Assembly: GCA_020847395.1 (NCBI GenBank)
Contig: JADLCD010000125.1
Location: forward strand, 1 to 41,740
Source: Chitinophagaceae bacterium
Lineage (GTDB): Bacteria > Bacteroidota > Bacteroidia > Chitinophagales > Chitinophagaceae
Reading direction: 5' to 3'
DNA: 41,740 nt
The notes beneath the pieces are model-generated. The model worked only from the letters and a program-made list of their open reading frames with translations, had not been told where the DNA came from and did no database searches. The translations under genes and the position numbers were made by a program. Positions 8,395-16,616 of the stretch are shown piece by piece. Position 1 is the first letter of the stretch, and every line of letters begins with the position of its first letter.

Positions 8395-8871
8395 TCATTG
8401 TATCAAATCCGCGAAACTAACTTTAACTGCTTTAGCCAAATCAGCCGGGCTGATTACGATTTGCAAACCCCGTTTGCCTGCACTTATTACAATTGTATTT
8501 TCCAGTGTTGATAACTCTTCAACAAAAATGGGAAACTGTTTTTTCATGCCTATGGGCGAACAGCCGCCGCGTATATAACCTGTTACTGATTGCAATTCTT
8601 TCATCGGCAGCATTTCACAATTTTTATTGCCGGATGCTTTTGCTATTTTCTTTAAATCAAGATTGGCGTTACCGGGAATAACGGCAACGATATAGGGGTC
8701 CTGGAAACCTTTTACGACAAGCGTTTTATAAATTTTCTCGGGAGCAAAGCCGATTGCATTAGCAACATCAACGGCAGATTTATGCTCATCTTCATCTATC
8801 TCGTATGTTCTCAGCTCGTAAGGAATATTCAGTTTATCGAGTATCCGCGCTGCATTGGTTTAAATGATCAT
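8395..8871 (-). pseudogene. ybaK: YbaK/EbsC-type aminoacyl-tRNA deacylase gene with stop at codon 4
   Basis: A continuous frame from 8859 to 8395 encodes a normal YbaK-type protein: TNAARILDKLNIPYELR, DEDEHKSAVDVANAIG, IYKTLVVKG, VAVIPGNANLDLKKIAKA, then GYIRGGCSPIGMKK near the C-terminus. YbaK enzymes clear Cys-tRNA(Pro) and similar mischarged tRNA. The family-like start is ATG at 8871, preceded by AGGAG at 8878-8882 with six bases between, but the fourth codon is TAA (8860-8862); a change from AAA would explain it. No ATG, GTG or TTG lies in frame between that stop and codon ATG at 8613, which would drop more than half of the protein. Either the gene is freshly broken, or it starts at a rare codon such as ATT, ATA or CTG, or the assembly has an error. 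Confidence 0.75.
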
Positions 8872-8984
8872 TATTTTCTCCTGGTATCATCAATATTCAT
8901 TTATAATTGTATTACGGTTAGTGATAATCACGAATACACGAATAAAATTGTTGTAATTATGCATTAGTGTATTGTGATGTATAG

Positions 8985-9548
8985 TTATACTTTTACTACT
9001 CCTCTAAATCCCCTTGCTGCATAATACGATTCCGCGCCGTTGTGGTATGTAAACACCGTATCATAGCGCCGATCACAAAACAATGCACCGCCGAGTTTTC
9101 GGATAGGAGTGGGCGTAAATATCCAACTTGAAGTTTTCAAATCAAATGCACCAAGCAGTTGTAACTTCCGGTATTGTTCTTCCGTTAAAATATCAATGCC
9201 CATTTCGGCTGCCATACCAATGGCACTATGCGGAGGCTTATGTTCTTTTCGTGAAGCCAATGCCGCGGCATCATAACATATACTTCTGCGGCCTTTTGGC
9301 GTTTCAGCAGCGCAATCAAAAAAAATATATTCACCGGTTTTTTTATCATATCCAACAACATCCGGTTCGCCACCGGATATTTCCATTTCATTTAACGACC
9401 ACAACTTTGCCTGGTTAGTTTCCAGCTTTGCCTGTACTTTATCCCACTGAATATCTTTATGCCTGTTTTTGTTTTTTTCGAAACGCGCCTGCAATATATT
9501 CATCAGTTCTTTTGCCTGCAAAGCGGAAAGTTTATTATTTGATTTCAT
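8985..9548 (-). CDS. DUF4256 domain protein
   Basis: A 187-residue soluble protein that I recognise as DUF4256 over nearly its full length. Typical blocks are the start LQARFEKNKNRHK, then the GGEPDVVGYDKKTGEYIFFDC segment, the CYDAAALASRK segment, and the Gly-rich C-terminal part with GGALFCDRRYDTVFTYHNGA. No enzymatic role has been established that I know of. It has no signal peptide and no membrane segment. It lies in a row of minus-strand genes for small cytoplasmic proteins, 20 bases from the stop of the gene upstream in its reading direction, so the two could share a transcript. Confidence 0.85.
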   Translation of the reverse strand: MKSNNKLSALQAKELMNILQARFEKNKNRHKDIQWDKVQAKLETNQAKLWSLNEMEISGGEPDVVGYDKKTGEYIFFDCAAETPKGRRSICYDAAALASRKEHKPPHSAIGMAAEMGIDILTEEQYRKLQLLGAFDLKTSSWIFTPTPIRKLGGALFCDRRYDTVFTYHNGAESYYAARGFRGVVKV

Positions 9549-9568
9549 GTTTGTTTACTGTTATTGAA

Positions 9569-10147
9569 TCAATCATCCAATCCTTTTCCTTCAAGTATTT
9601 TTGGAATATATTTTTGTACCCTCTCTAAGCGGGTTTTGGATTGCTTAGCCTGGGAAAAATAAAAAAGATAGGCGCGTTGCCGGCCGGGAGTTAAAGATTC
9701 AAATGCCTTTTTTAGTACTGCTTTTTTATTTAGCTGTGTTTGAAATTCTTCAGGAATTTTATAGTCTGAAGTTTTCTTAAGCTTTACTTTTAGCCCGGCT
9801 TTTTCTATTTCAATAGCCTGATAGATATATGTTTTCAGGATGTTTTTCTGCTTTTCAATTTCTTTTACATCTGTAAAGCGAACCTGCCTTGCAGACTGTA
9901 CATTTTGGGTTTGTTGTATCAGTAGGCTTTTGTCATCTTTTATGAGTGCGCCTTTAAAAAACAGGAAGGCGCAATATTCTTTAAATACATGTATCAAAAC
10001 AATATTGGCGCCATTGTATTGATAACAGGGGCAACCCCATTTTAATACTTCTTCAAGCCCACAATCAAGGGCGATGGTTCTCATCAGCTTAATTTCCTTC
10101 TGCCATTTTTCATTGTCTTCAAAATAGAAATCTACTTTTGGATTCAT
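9569..10147 (-). CDS. YdeI/OmdA family protein with DUF1801-like N-terminus
   Basis: A 192-residue protein with two parts. The N-terminal part, up to about residue 115, resembles DUF1801 (MRTIALDCGLEEVLKWGCPCYQYNG, then FKEYCAFLFFKGALIKD). The C-terminal part carries the YdeI/OmdA pattern, KIPEEFQTQLNKKAVLKKAF followed by LTPGRQRAYLFYFSQAKQ with a Lys/Arg-rich helix. The family was named for bacteriocin protection and OmpD association, but its biochemical role is not settled. It is cytoplasmic. A TATCTTTG box on the minus strand at 10191-10198, about 44 bases upstream of the ATG, could give it its own promoter apart from the SRPBCC gene. Confidence 0.8.
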   Translation of the reverse strand: MNPKVDFYFEDNEKWQKEIKLMRTIALDCGLEEVLKWGCPCYQYNGANIVLIHVFKEYCAFLFFKGALIKDDKSLLIQQTQNVQSARQVRFTDVKEIEKQKNILKTYIYQAIEIEKAGLKVKLKKTSDYKIPEEFQTQLNKKAVLKKAFESLTPGRQRAYLFYFSQAKQSKTRLERVQKYIPKILEGKGLDD

Positions 10148-10190
10148 ATACTTTGTTTATATATTGTCATACTTTTTATGTAGTGGCTAC

Positions 10191-10198
10191 CAAAGATA
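10191..10198 (-). promoter_or_regulatory. Bacteroidota -7 box upstream of the YdeI-like gene
   Basis: Reads TATCTTTG on the minus strand, an exact match to TAnnTTTG, 43 bases before the ATG. No convincing TTG is seen at the -33 position, so this is only a possible promoter. Confidence 0.35.
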
Positions 10199-10206
10199 TA
10201 TATACG

Positions 10207-10674
10207 TTATTTTAAAGCATTTGTAATTTGCTGAAGCCTGTCGTGCGCCATATTAATACCCCATGCAAAAGGCAATTTTAATTGTGCATCCCTGCACGCA
10301 ACAGAGCGAAATACTGATTGTATAGTGAGTTTACTGGTATCATCAGTCAACGCTTCAAACCGGATAAATTCAGTTTGCACATCAAAACCGGCATTCGCCA
10401 TTTCAAAAGTGCGTATGATGTTTTGATCAGGAATAATATCATGTATAGTACCGTGCGCTCTAAACAATACATTTCCCTGCGGATCTGTAGTTTCAAATTC
10501 GTAAGCGCCATGTTTTTTGCTTTCCAGTTTCAACACTTTGGTCCCCATCCATTGTGCAACAATACCAGGTTCGGTATATGCTTTAAACAATAATTCAACA
10601 GGAAGATCAAATTCCCTCGTTATCAGTATGTCCTGCGTGCCTTCTTCAGCATGCACTTTTGTTTTTCGTTCCAT
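10207..10674 (-). CDS. SRPBCC (AHSA1-like) protein
   Basis: A 155-residue START/AHSA1-type protein with a ligand-binding helix-grip fold. Typical text: ITREFDLPVELLFKAYTEPG near residue 20, VAQWMGTKVLKLES, then the final helix WGINMAHDRLQQITNALK. Such proteins bind hydrophobic ligands or act on them; the ligand here is unknown. The gene follows the ArsR-type regulator by only five bases, and this pairing of an ArsR-type repressor with an AHSA1-like protein is very common, so they should be one operon under the regulated promoter at 11023-11054. No signal peptide is present. Confidence 0.88.
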   Translation of the reverse strand: MERKTKVHAEEGTQDILITREFDLPVELLFKAYTEPGIVAQWMGTKVLKLESKKHGAYEFETTDPQGNVLFRAHGTIHDIIPDQNIIRTFEMANAGFDVQTEFIRFEALTDDTSKLTIQSVFRSVACRDAQLKLPFAWGINMAHDRLQQITNALK

Positions 10675-10680
10675 ATGGCT

Positions 10681-11004
10681 TTATTTTTTTGTCTTGTATT
10701 GCCTCATTATCGTTTCCAGTTTGTTAAACCTTTCATCCCACATGCTGCGGAATGGCTCAATGAAATCAGCTATTATTTTCATTTTTTGGGGATTAAGATG
10801 ATAATAAATTTCCCTGCCGTTTTGTTGCTGTGTAAGCAGTTCACACTCGGCAAGTATTTGTATGTGCCTGGAAATAGTTTGTCTTGTTGAGTCAAAATTT
10901 GCGGCAATAGCGCCGGGTGTCATGGCATGGGCGACTAAAAGAGTAATGATCGCACGGCGCGTAGGGTCGGCTATTGCCTGGAAAATGTCTCTTCTTAAAT
11001 CCAT
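10681..11004 (-). CDS. ArsR-type winged-helix transcriptional regulator
   Basis: A 107-residue regulator of the ArsR/SmtB fold. The text begins [20 protein letters not shown], typical of this group. The recognition helix is in [20 protein letters not shown] and the wing is in [11 protein letters not shown]. There is no Cys cluster of the metal-sensing kind; members beside SRPBCC genes usually lack one. An upstream ATG at 11025 is open but lies upstream of the predicted transcription start, and an operator palindrome sits between the two; the ATG at 11004 is therefore chosen. The two palindromes at the promoter predict that it represses itself and the SRPBCC gene that follows five bases later. 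The inducer is unknown. Confidence 0.88.
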   Translation of the reverse strand: MDLRRDIFQAIADPTRRAIITLLVAHAMTPGAIAANFDSTRQTISRHIQILAECELLTQQQNGREIYYHLNPQKMKIIADFIEPFRSMWDERFNKLETIMRQYKTKK

Positions 11005-11007
11005 TAT

Positions 11008-11023
11008 GCAGCTATTTGACTGC
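11008..11023. promoter_or_regulatory. Operator palindrome O1 at the regulator's start site
   Basis: GCAGCTATTTGACTGC, an imperfect version of O2. It begins four bases upstream of the regulator ATG, touches the -7 box and covers the expected transcription start. The start-to-start distance to O2 is 26 bases. Confidence 0.6.
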
Positions 11024-11054
11024 AAATATATATGCAGTTATTTAACTGCGCAAA
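11023..11054 (-). promoter_or_regulatory. Promoter of the ArsR-type/SRPBCC operon
   Basis: On the minus strand the -33 box TTTG (11051-11054) and the -7 box TATATTTG (11023-11030) match the Bacteroidota consensus exactly, with a 20-base spacer. The leader to the ATG at 11004 would be about 12 bases. Confidence 0.65.
11034..11049. promoter_or_regulatory. Operator palindrome O2 in the promoter spacer
   Basis: GCAGTTATTTAACTGC is a perfect inverted repeat with 7-base arms and a TT centre. It lies wholly between the -33 and -7 boxes, where a bound dimer would block the sigma factor. The obvious ligand is the regulator encoded next to it. Confidence 0.65.
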
Positions 11055-11136
11055 TTTATTTTATTGTTTTTTTAGGAAATGTCTTATGCAGTAATTGCTT
11101 TAACATACGTTCTGCATAATCACCCGCTGCTTGCAG

Positions 11137-11144
11137 TATATTTG
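11137..11144 (+). promoter_or_regulatory. -7 box of the M3 peptidase gene
   Basis: TATATTTG, an exact TAnnTTTG match, 22 bases before the ATG at 11167. The -33 region has only a weak TTCTG at 11110-11114. Confidence 0.45.
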
Positions 11145-11166
11145 CGCCTGCAATTAAATAAAAACA

Positions 11167-13188
11167 ATGAGCACAATTTTCTCTCAAACTTTCAATACTC
11201 CTTTTGAATCCATTCCTTTTAACAGTATTACTTCAGAAGCATACGAGCAGGAGATAAAACAAGCCATTGCTGCTGCGCGGAATGAAGTAGATGCGATTGC
11301 CGGTAATGCAGTGTTACCTGATTTTGAAAACACTGTTGCTGCATTGGAAAAGTCAGGCAGGTCATTAAGCCTTGCCTCTGCTACTTTTTCCAATCTTACT
11401 TCTGCTGAAACCAACGATATATTGGAGAAAACAAAAGAAATAGTCTCCCCATTACTTGCCGCATTTGGCAATGATATTACTCTGAATGAAAAATTATTTC
11501 AACGCATAAAAACAGTATTTGATAAGCGCAACGAATTGAACCTGACATCTGAAGATAAGCGCCTGCTTGATAAAACCTATAAACGTTTTGCACGTAATGG
11601 TGCACTACTATCTCCCGTGCAAAAAGAAAAATTGCGCGGCATTGACCAGGAGCTTGCAAACTTAACTGTAAAATTTTCGCAGCATGTTTTGCAGGAAACC
11701 AATAATTATTTTTTACATATCACTAACAAGGAAGAGCTGGCAGGGATACCTGATTCTATTTTACAAATGTCGGCTACTGAAGCTGCTTCGCGTAACCTTG
11801 AAGGTTGGGTATTTACGTTGAAGTTTCCTAGTTATGTTCCTTTTATGACTTATACAGCAAACCGTGAGCGTAGGAAGGAATTGTATTTAGCTAATGCGCG
11901 AAAAGCCTTTGAAAATAACGAACGTAATAATGAACCTATTGTAAAAAGAATTGTAGCACTTAGACAGGAACGGGCAAATTTATTAGGGTTTAACACATAT
12001 GCAGATTTTGTTTTGCAGGAAAGGATGGCATCTTCGCCTGAAACAGTTACCGATTTTTTAAACGATCTGCTGCTGAAAGCAAAGCCTTTTGCAGTAAAGG
12101 ATATTGAGCAATTGAAAAAACTGGCTGCTGCTGATGGCATTAATAAATTGATGGCATATGATCACAGCTACTATGCGGAAAAATTAAGAGAAGCGAAGTA
12201 TAATTATTCTGAAGAAGAAATCAAACCATATTTTTCATTACCAAACGTACAGCAGGCTGCATTTGATGCTGCGGGTAAGTTATATGGTTTAAATTTTAAA
12301 AAGCGAAATGATATAGCAGTCTACCATCCTGAAGTGGAAGTATACGAGGTTTTAGAAAATGGAATACATAAAGCATTGCTGTATACAGACTGGTTTCCCA
12401 GGAAAGGAAAAAGAGCTGGAGCATGGATGACATCTTTCAGAGGGCAATTCATTAAAAATGGTATTAATCATCGTCCGCACATAAGCATGGTGGGCAATTT
12501 TTCCCGTCCTAATGGCAACATACCCTCCCTGTTAACTTTTAACGAAGTCACTACTTTGTTTCATGAGTTTGGGCATGCATTGCACGGTATACTGGCAGAT
12601 ACTGTTTACGAAAGTTTGAGCGGCACCAGTGTATATTGGGATTTTGTAGAACTGCCCTCGCAGTTTATGGAAAATTATTGTTATGAAAAATCTTTTCTTG
12701 GCAGCTTTGCCAAACATTACCAGACGGGAGAGGTGCTATCCGAAGAAAAAATTGATAAGATTGCAGCATCAGCAAGTTTTATGGAAGGATACCAGACATT
12801 ACGCCAACTGTCTTTTGGAATATTGGATATGGCATATCACAGCAACCGGTTTAGCAACACAGAGTCACTGGAAACTTTTGAAAAAGCAACGATACAACAA
12901 ACGATTTTATATCCTGATATTGAAGGTACGGCACTCAGTCCTTCTTTCTCGCACGTTTTTGCAGGAGGGTATGCTGCAGGTTATTATAGTTACAAATGGT
13001 CTGAAGTATTGGATGCTGATGCTTTTGACGCATTTAAAGAACAGGGTATATTTGATGCAGCTACTGCTGCCAGATTCAAAATATTATTAAGCAAAGGCGG
13101 TACAGAAGATCCCATGAGTTTATATATTGCTTTCAGAGGTCGCAAACCTATTCCGGAAGCATTATTACACAGGGCAGGATTGATATAG
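11167..13188 (+). CDS. dcp: M3 family metallopeptidase (Dcp-like peptidyl-dipeptidase)
   Basis: A 673-residue peptidase of the M3 family. The zinc site is His466-Glu467-Phe-Gly-His470 in the block HEFGHALH, and the third ligand lies downstream in the WDFVELPSQFMENY block. The C-terminal FSHVFAGGYAAGYYSYKW pattern with the substrate-binding tyrosines is intact. It resembles the Dcp/oligopeptidase A branch, which cuts short peptides in the cell; the C-terminal text favours Dcp. No signal peptide is seen, so it probably acts in the cytoplasm. It runs divergently from the ArsR-type regulator. The gene is complete and of normal length. Confidence 0.93.
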   Translation: MSTIFSQTFNTPFESIPFNSITSEAYEQEIKQAIAAARNEVDAIAGNAVLPDFENTVAALEKSGRSLSLASATFSNLTSAETNDILEKTKEIVSPLLAAFGNDITLNEKLFQRIKTVFDKRNELNLTSEDKRLLDKTYKRFARNGALLSPVQKEKLRGIDQELANLTVKFSQHVLQETNNYFLHITNKEELAGIPDSILQMSATEAASRNLEGWVFTLKFPSYVPFMTYTANRERRKELYLANARKAFENNERNNEPIVKRIVALRQERANLLGFNTYADFVLQERMASSPETVTDFLNDLLLKAKPFAVKDIEQLKKLAAADGINKLMAYDHSYYAEKLREAKYNYSEEEIKPYFSLPNVQQAAFDAAGKLYGLNFKKRNDIAVYHPEVEVYEVLENGIHKALLYTDWFPRKGKRAGAWMTSFRGQFIKNGINHRPHISMVGNFSRPNGNIPSLLTFNEVTTLFHEFGHALHGILADTVYESLSGTSVYWDFVELPSQFMENYCYEKSFLGSFAKHYQTGEVLSEEKIDKIAASASFMEGYQTLRQLSFGILDMAYHSNRFSNTESLETFEKATIQQTILYPDIEGTALSPSFSHVFAGGYAAGYYSYKWSEVLDADAFDAFKEQGIFDAATAARFKILLSKGGTEDPMSLYIAFRGRKPIPEALLHRAGLI

Positions 13189-13324
13189 CTAAATCAAAAA
13201 CCTGCAGACCTCATGCGTTATTGAATAAACAATAAGAGCCAAATAATTTTAATATTTGTAACTCAATTAAGATATTTCTTTTTTAAATTTTATATATGGT
13301 AGTAGTGTAAAGTTTCCTGATCAA

Positions 13325-14677
13325 TTAAAGACTATTGAATGCTTTGATTAAACTGTCAATTATTTTGTCACAATCTTTTTTTGTAATTACTAATGAGGGG
13401 CGCATTGTAATAATATTTCCTTCAATTACTTTAAATGCAACGCCATTATTGAGGCAATGGTACATTACTTTTTCTGCTGCTGCTTCAGCTCTTTCTTTTG
13501 TTCCATTATCTTTAACAAGGTCAACGCCTATGTGCAAACCTTTTCCTGCTACATTGCCGATAATGGGAAATTGCTGTTTAAGTTTATTTAATGCCGCCAT
13601 CAGGTAATCGCCCAACACAGCCGAATTTTCAACCAACTTATTTTTTTGTATATAATTAATGGCAGCAAGCCCTGCTGTGCAGCTCAATGGATTTTTTTCA
13701 TGTGTGAAATGCCCGATTGATCTGTGCTGAAGAATATTGTATTTGTTTTTAGTAACTATTCCTGCCAGCGGAAGTATACCGCCGCCTAAGGATTTGCCAA
13801 GCACCAATACATCAGGAGTAACATAGTGTTCGCTGGCAAACCATTTGCCTGTACGGCCAAACCCTTCTATAATCTCATCAAAAATGAGGAATATGCCGTG
13901 TTCATCACAAATCTCCCGTATGCGCTGCCAGTAATAACGTGAAGGCACAACCGGCGTTGCTGATATTGGTTCTGCTATAATCGCCGCTATATCAGGATTT
14001 CGTTTAAGGATAGTTGTTAGTTGCCGGATATATTCTTCATCAATGGCTTTAGTATCAGTAAATCCCCATGGATTTCTGTAATAGTTAGGAAACTCTATAT
14101 GAAATGCACCGGGAACCATCGGCCCCTGCCCGTTAGTAAAATGTTCTTCGCCGCCCACGGTTGAAGCCTGGAATCCATTGCCATGATAAGAATCCCAATA
14201 TGAAATGGTTTTCCATCTGCCGGTTACCTGTTTGGCAAGGGCTATCGCCATCTCTATAGCTTCTGAACCACCCGGGCAAAACAATACCCTGTCAAGACCG
14301 GCAGGCGTAATCTCTACCAGTTTTTTTGCCAGTTCCACAGCAGGTATATTGGTATAACGGCGTGGGGTAAACGCTAATTCATTTTGTAGCTGTTGAATTA
14401 CGGCAGCTATAACTTCAGGGTTTGAAAAGCCTGCATTATGCACGCCATTACCATGAAGATCCAGGTATTTATTGCCACTAAGATCGTGGATATAAGCGCC
14501 GGATGTTTTGGATAATACATTCATCACCGGTGTTGAAAGCGCCTGGTGCAGAAAATATTTTGCATCTTCATTTATCCAATATCTTGTATTATCGTCGAGT
14601 GATGCAGTATATGTTTTGCGGAGTTCGCTAATATTATTATCTCCCTGTTCGGTTGAGGCATGTTTGGTTGAAGGCAT
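13325..14677 (-). CDS. Class III PLP enzyme, PbfA-like (1-hydroxy-2-aminoethylphosphonate ammonia-lyase group)
   Basis: A 450-residue fold-type I PLP enzyme of the class III aminotransferase family. Lys295 in LVLGKSLGGG should hold PLP; the phosphate-binding GGSEAIEMA block is near residue 138 and the FDEIIEGFGRTG block near 270. The beginning (YFLHQALSTPVMNVL, then YLDLHGNGVHNAGF and FTPRRYTN) reminds me of (R)-1-hydroxy-2-aminoethylphosphonate ammonia-lyase (PbfA) rather than ornithine or acetylornithine aminotransferase. PbfA removes ammonia from a hydroxylated aminophosphonate to give phosphonoacetaldehyde. No phosphonatase (PhnX), PhnW or phosphonate transporter is in the window, so another amino donor is possible. 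It is convergent with the M3 peptidase gene. The N-terminal 15 residues are polar and probably unstructured. Confidence 0.8.
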   Translation of the reverse strand: MPSTKHASTEQGDNNISELRKTYTASLDDNTRYWINEDAKYFLHQALSTPVMNVLSKTSGAYIHDLSGNKYLDLHGNGVHNAGFSNPEVIAAVIQQLQNELAFTPRRYTNIPAVELAKKLVEITPAGLDRVLFCPGGSEAIEMAIALAKQVTGRWKTISYWDSYHGNGFQASTVGGEEHFTNGQGPMVPGAFHIEFPNYYRNPWGFTDTKAIDEEYIRQLTTILKRNPDIAAIIAEPISATPVVPSRYYWQRIREICDEHGIFLIFDEIIEGFGRTGKWFASEHYVTPDVLVLGKSLGGGILPLAGIVTKNKYNILQHRSIGHFTHEKNPLSCTAGLAAINYIQKNKLVENSAVLGDYLMAALNKLKQQFPIIGNVAGKGLHIGVDLVKDNGTKERAEAAAEKVMYHCLNNGVAFKVIEGNIITMRPSLVITKKDCDKIIDSLIKAFNSL

Positions 14678-14685
14678 GTTGTTGT

Positions 14686-14812
14686 AGTTTCAGGTTTCGG
14701 GTTGCAAGTTACAGGTTTCAGGTTTTCTGGTTACAAGTTACAGCTTGCAGGTACAGGCTTGCTAATCTGAAACTGGTTTTAAGTTTGAATACCTGAAACC
14801 GAATTACCGCCT
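14686..14812. repeat. Degenerate short-word repeats between divergent genes
   Basis: The space between the PLP enzyme gene and the second serine hydrolase gene is made of permuted words such as GTTTCAGG, CAAGTTACAG and ACCTGAAACC, with CAAGTTACAG itself repeated. Sites of similar style but with other words occur at 18744-18785, 21259-21312, 31345-31376 and 40074-40189. It holds no gene. Confidence 0.55.
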
Positions 14813-14852
14813 TTCACAAATTTGCACTAAATTTCATTTCCAATCTTTATAT

Positions 14853-16421
14853 ATGCCATATAGAAAAAAAATTTCCACATTATTTTTTGCTGTTTGCCTG
14901 GTTTTTCAAATCAGCGTTTATGCCCAACCGTCAGTTGGTTCTTTACCAAGAAGTAAGCCGGAAGCAGAAGCTGTTTCCACAGCAGCAATAAACAATTTTA
15001 TTGATGCTGCCGGAAAGAGTAAAAATGAGTTTCACAGTTTTATGTTGCTGCGGCATGGAAAAGTAATAGCAGAAGGTTGGTGGAACCCATATAAGCCAGC
15101 ACTTAAGCACACTATGTATTCTGTAAGCAAAAGCTTTACGTCTAGCGCAGTAGGCTTTGCCGTTAGTGAGGGCAGGTTTGCATTGGATGATAAAGTAATT
15201 TCTTTTTTTCCTGAATTGATAAAACCAGATACTGTTAAAGGTTTGTTGGCTTCATTAACGGTAAAGGATTTAATTACCATGTCTGCAGGGCAAAGTCCTG
15301 ATCCTTCGCGATCAGTAATGATGCAGCAGGATTGGATAAAAGCTTTTTTAAGCACAGCAATAGCAGATACGCCGGGAACAAAATTTCTGTATAACTCCGC
15401 TGCCACATTTATGCTTTCTGCTATTGTGCAAAAAGTAACAGGCGAAAAAATATTGAACTATCTCACTCCAAGATTATTTGAACCACTGAGTATTACAGGC
15501 ATTGACTGGGAAGAAAATCCGCAACACATCAATGCCGGTGGCTGGGGCTTGCGGCTGAAGACAGAGGATATGGCGAAATTCGGGCAGTTGTATTTGCAGA
15601 AAGGAAAATGGAACGGTAAGCAAATTTTATCTGCAAACTGGATTGAAGAAGCTACAAGTTTTAAAATAAAAAATGCAGCAGATACAGCCATTAGCTTAAA
15701 AGCCAAAAGTGATTGGGCGCAAGGCTATTGTTACCAGTTCTGGCGTTGCCGGAATAATGCCTTTCGTGCGGATGGTGCTTTTGGTCAGTATATTATTGTA
15801 ATGCCAGACCAGGATGCCGTAATTGCCATTACCAGCGAAACTGCGAATATGCAAAGCATAATGGATATGGTTTGGGAATATCTTTTACCCGGCATGTCTG
15901 CAACGGAGAGGAGCAATACTGATATCAGTAAAAAACTTGCAGCGCTTTCTATAGCTGCGCCTTCTGTATCGGCAAATCCTTCTATAGCAGCCAAAATATC
16001 AGGCAAAATTTTTGTGATGAATGATTCAACAAAGCTGACTGATAAAGTATCTTTTAGTTTTAAAAATAATACCTGCACCTATACCGTAACCTGCGGTGGT
16101 AAAGCATATTCATTTGTATGCGGCAATGGAAAATGGATTACAGGAGAAACAAGTTTTCTTCAATCCATGCCATCCTTAACTGCGGTTGCGCAAAACAGGC
16201 TTTCGGAATTTACCTCTTTCAAAGTTGCTTGTGCATATTCCTGGCAGGATGAAAATACGCTGTTGCTAAGTATACGTTATATTGAAAGCCCGCATACTGA
16301 TTATATATACTGCCATTTTGATGGCAACCAGGTTTCAATGTATCATCAAAACAGTATACAGCGCATAGCTGGCAGCAATGATAAACCGTATACTATTAAT
16401 GGAAAGATGATTGTGCAATAA
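14853..16421 (+). CDS. Secreted serine hydrolase, beta-lactamase-related
   Basis: A 522-residue protein with a signal peptide ending near residue 24 (VYAQP). The catalytic SxxK is Ser90-Val-Ser-Lys93 in the MYSVSKSFTS block and the tyrosine motif is Tyr180-Asn-Ser. The YNSAATFMLSAIVQKVTG block, GGWGLRLKTEDMAKFGQLYL block and ADGAFGQYI block are typical of the beta-lactamase-related esterases. A second domain after about residue 370 is mostly beta and of unknown role. The first serine hydrolase (6155-7705) has a different C-terminal part and is only distantly similar, so the two are not a recent duplication. The substrate is unknown. The gene lies divergently to the PLP enzyme and convergently to the dipeptidase. 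Confidence 0.85.
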   Translation: MPYRKKISTLFFAVCLVFQISVYAQPSVGSLPRSKPEAEAVSTAAINNFIDAAGKSKNEFHSFMLLRHGKVIAEGWWNPYKPALKHTMYSVSKSFTSSAVGFAVSEGRFALDDKVISFFPELIKPDTVKGLLASLTVKDLITMSAGQSPDPSRSVMMQQDWIKAFLSTAIADTPGTKFLYNSAATFMLSAIVQKVTGEKILNYLTPRLFEPLSITGIDWEENPQHINAGGWGLRLKTEDMAKFGQLYLQKGKWNGKQILSANWIEEATSFKIKNAADTAISLKAKSDWAQGYCYQFWRCRNNAFRADGAFGQYIIVMPDQDAVIAITSETANMQSIMDMVWEYLLPGMSATERSNTDISKKLAALSIAAPSVSANPSIAAKISGKIFVMNDSTKLTDKVSFSFKNNTCTYTVTCGGKAYSFVCGNGKWITGETSFLQSMPSLTAVAQNRLSEFTSFKVACAYSWQDENTLLLSIRYIESPHTDYIYCHFDGNQVSMYHQNSIQRIAGSNDKPYTINGKMIVQ

Positions 16422-16616
16422 GATTTATTTTCAGTCCACATAATCTGAAAACTGATTCGTGAGACACAAATCATGGCGGAGCAAAACAATTATCTCATTT
16501 TCGAGTTTGCTATTGTTGCCATGAAAATATGCAGACGAACGGAGCGACGCAAGGAACGATGCCATGAAAAACTTTGGCCGATATAAAAAATAAAATCTGC
16601 TGCTTTAAAAATATTT

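Noticed and set aside
11005-11025. Upstream ATG for the ArsR-type regulator
   Set aside because: It lies before the predicted transcription start and within the operator region.
14817-14824. CAAATTTG as a shared -7 box for the divergent PLP-enzyme and serine-hydrolase genes
   Set aside because: It is self-complementary and one base from consensus, but no -33 box is seen in either direction.
16422-16616. Repeated GCCATGAAAA in the gap behind the second serine hydrolase
   Set aside because: Two short copies only, about 50 bases apart, without a clear inverted or tandem design.
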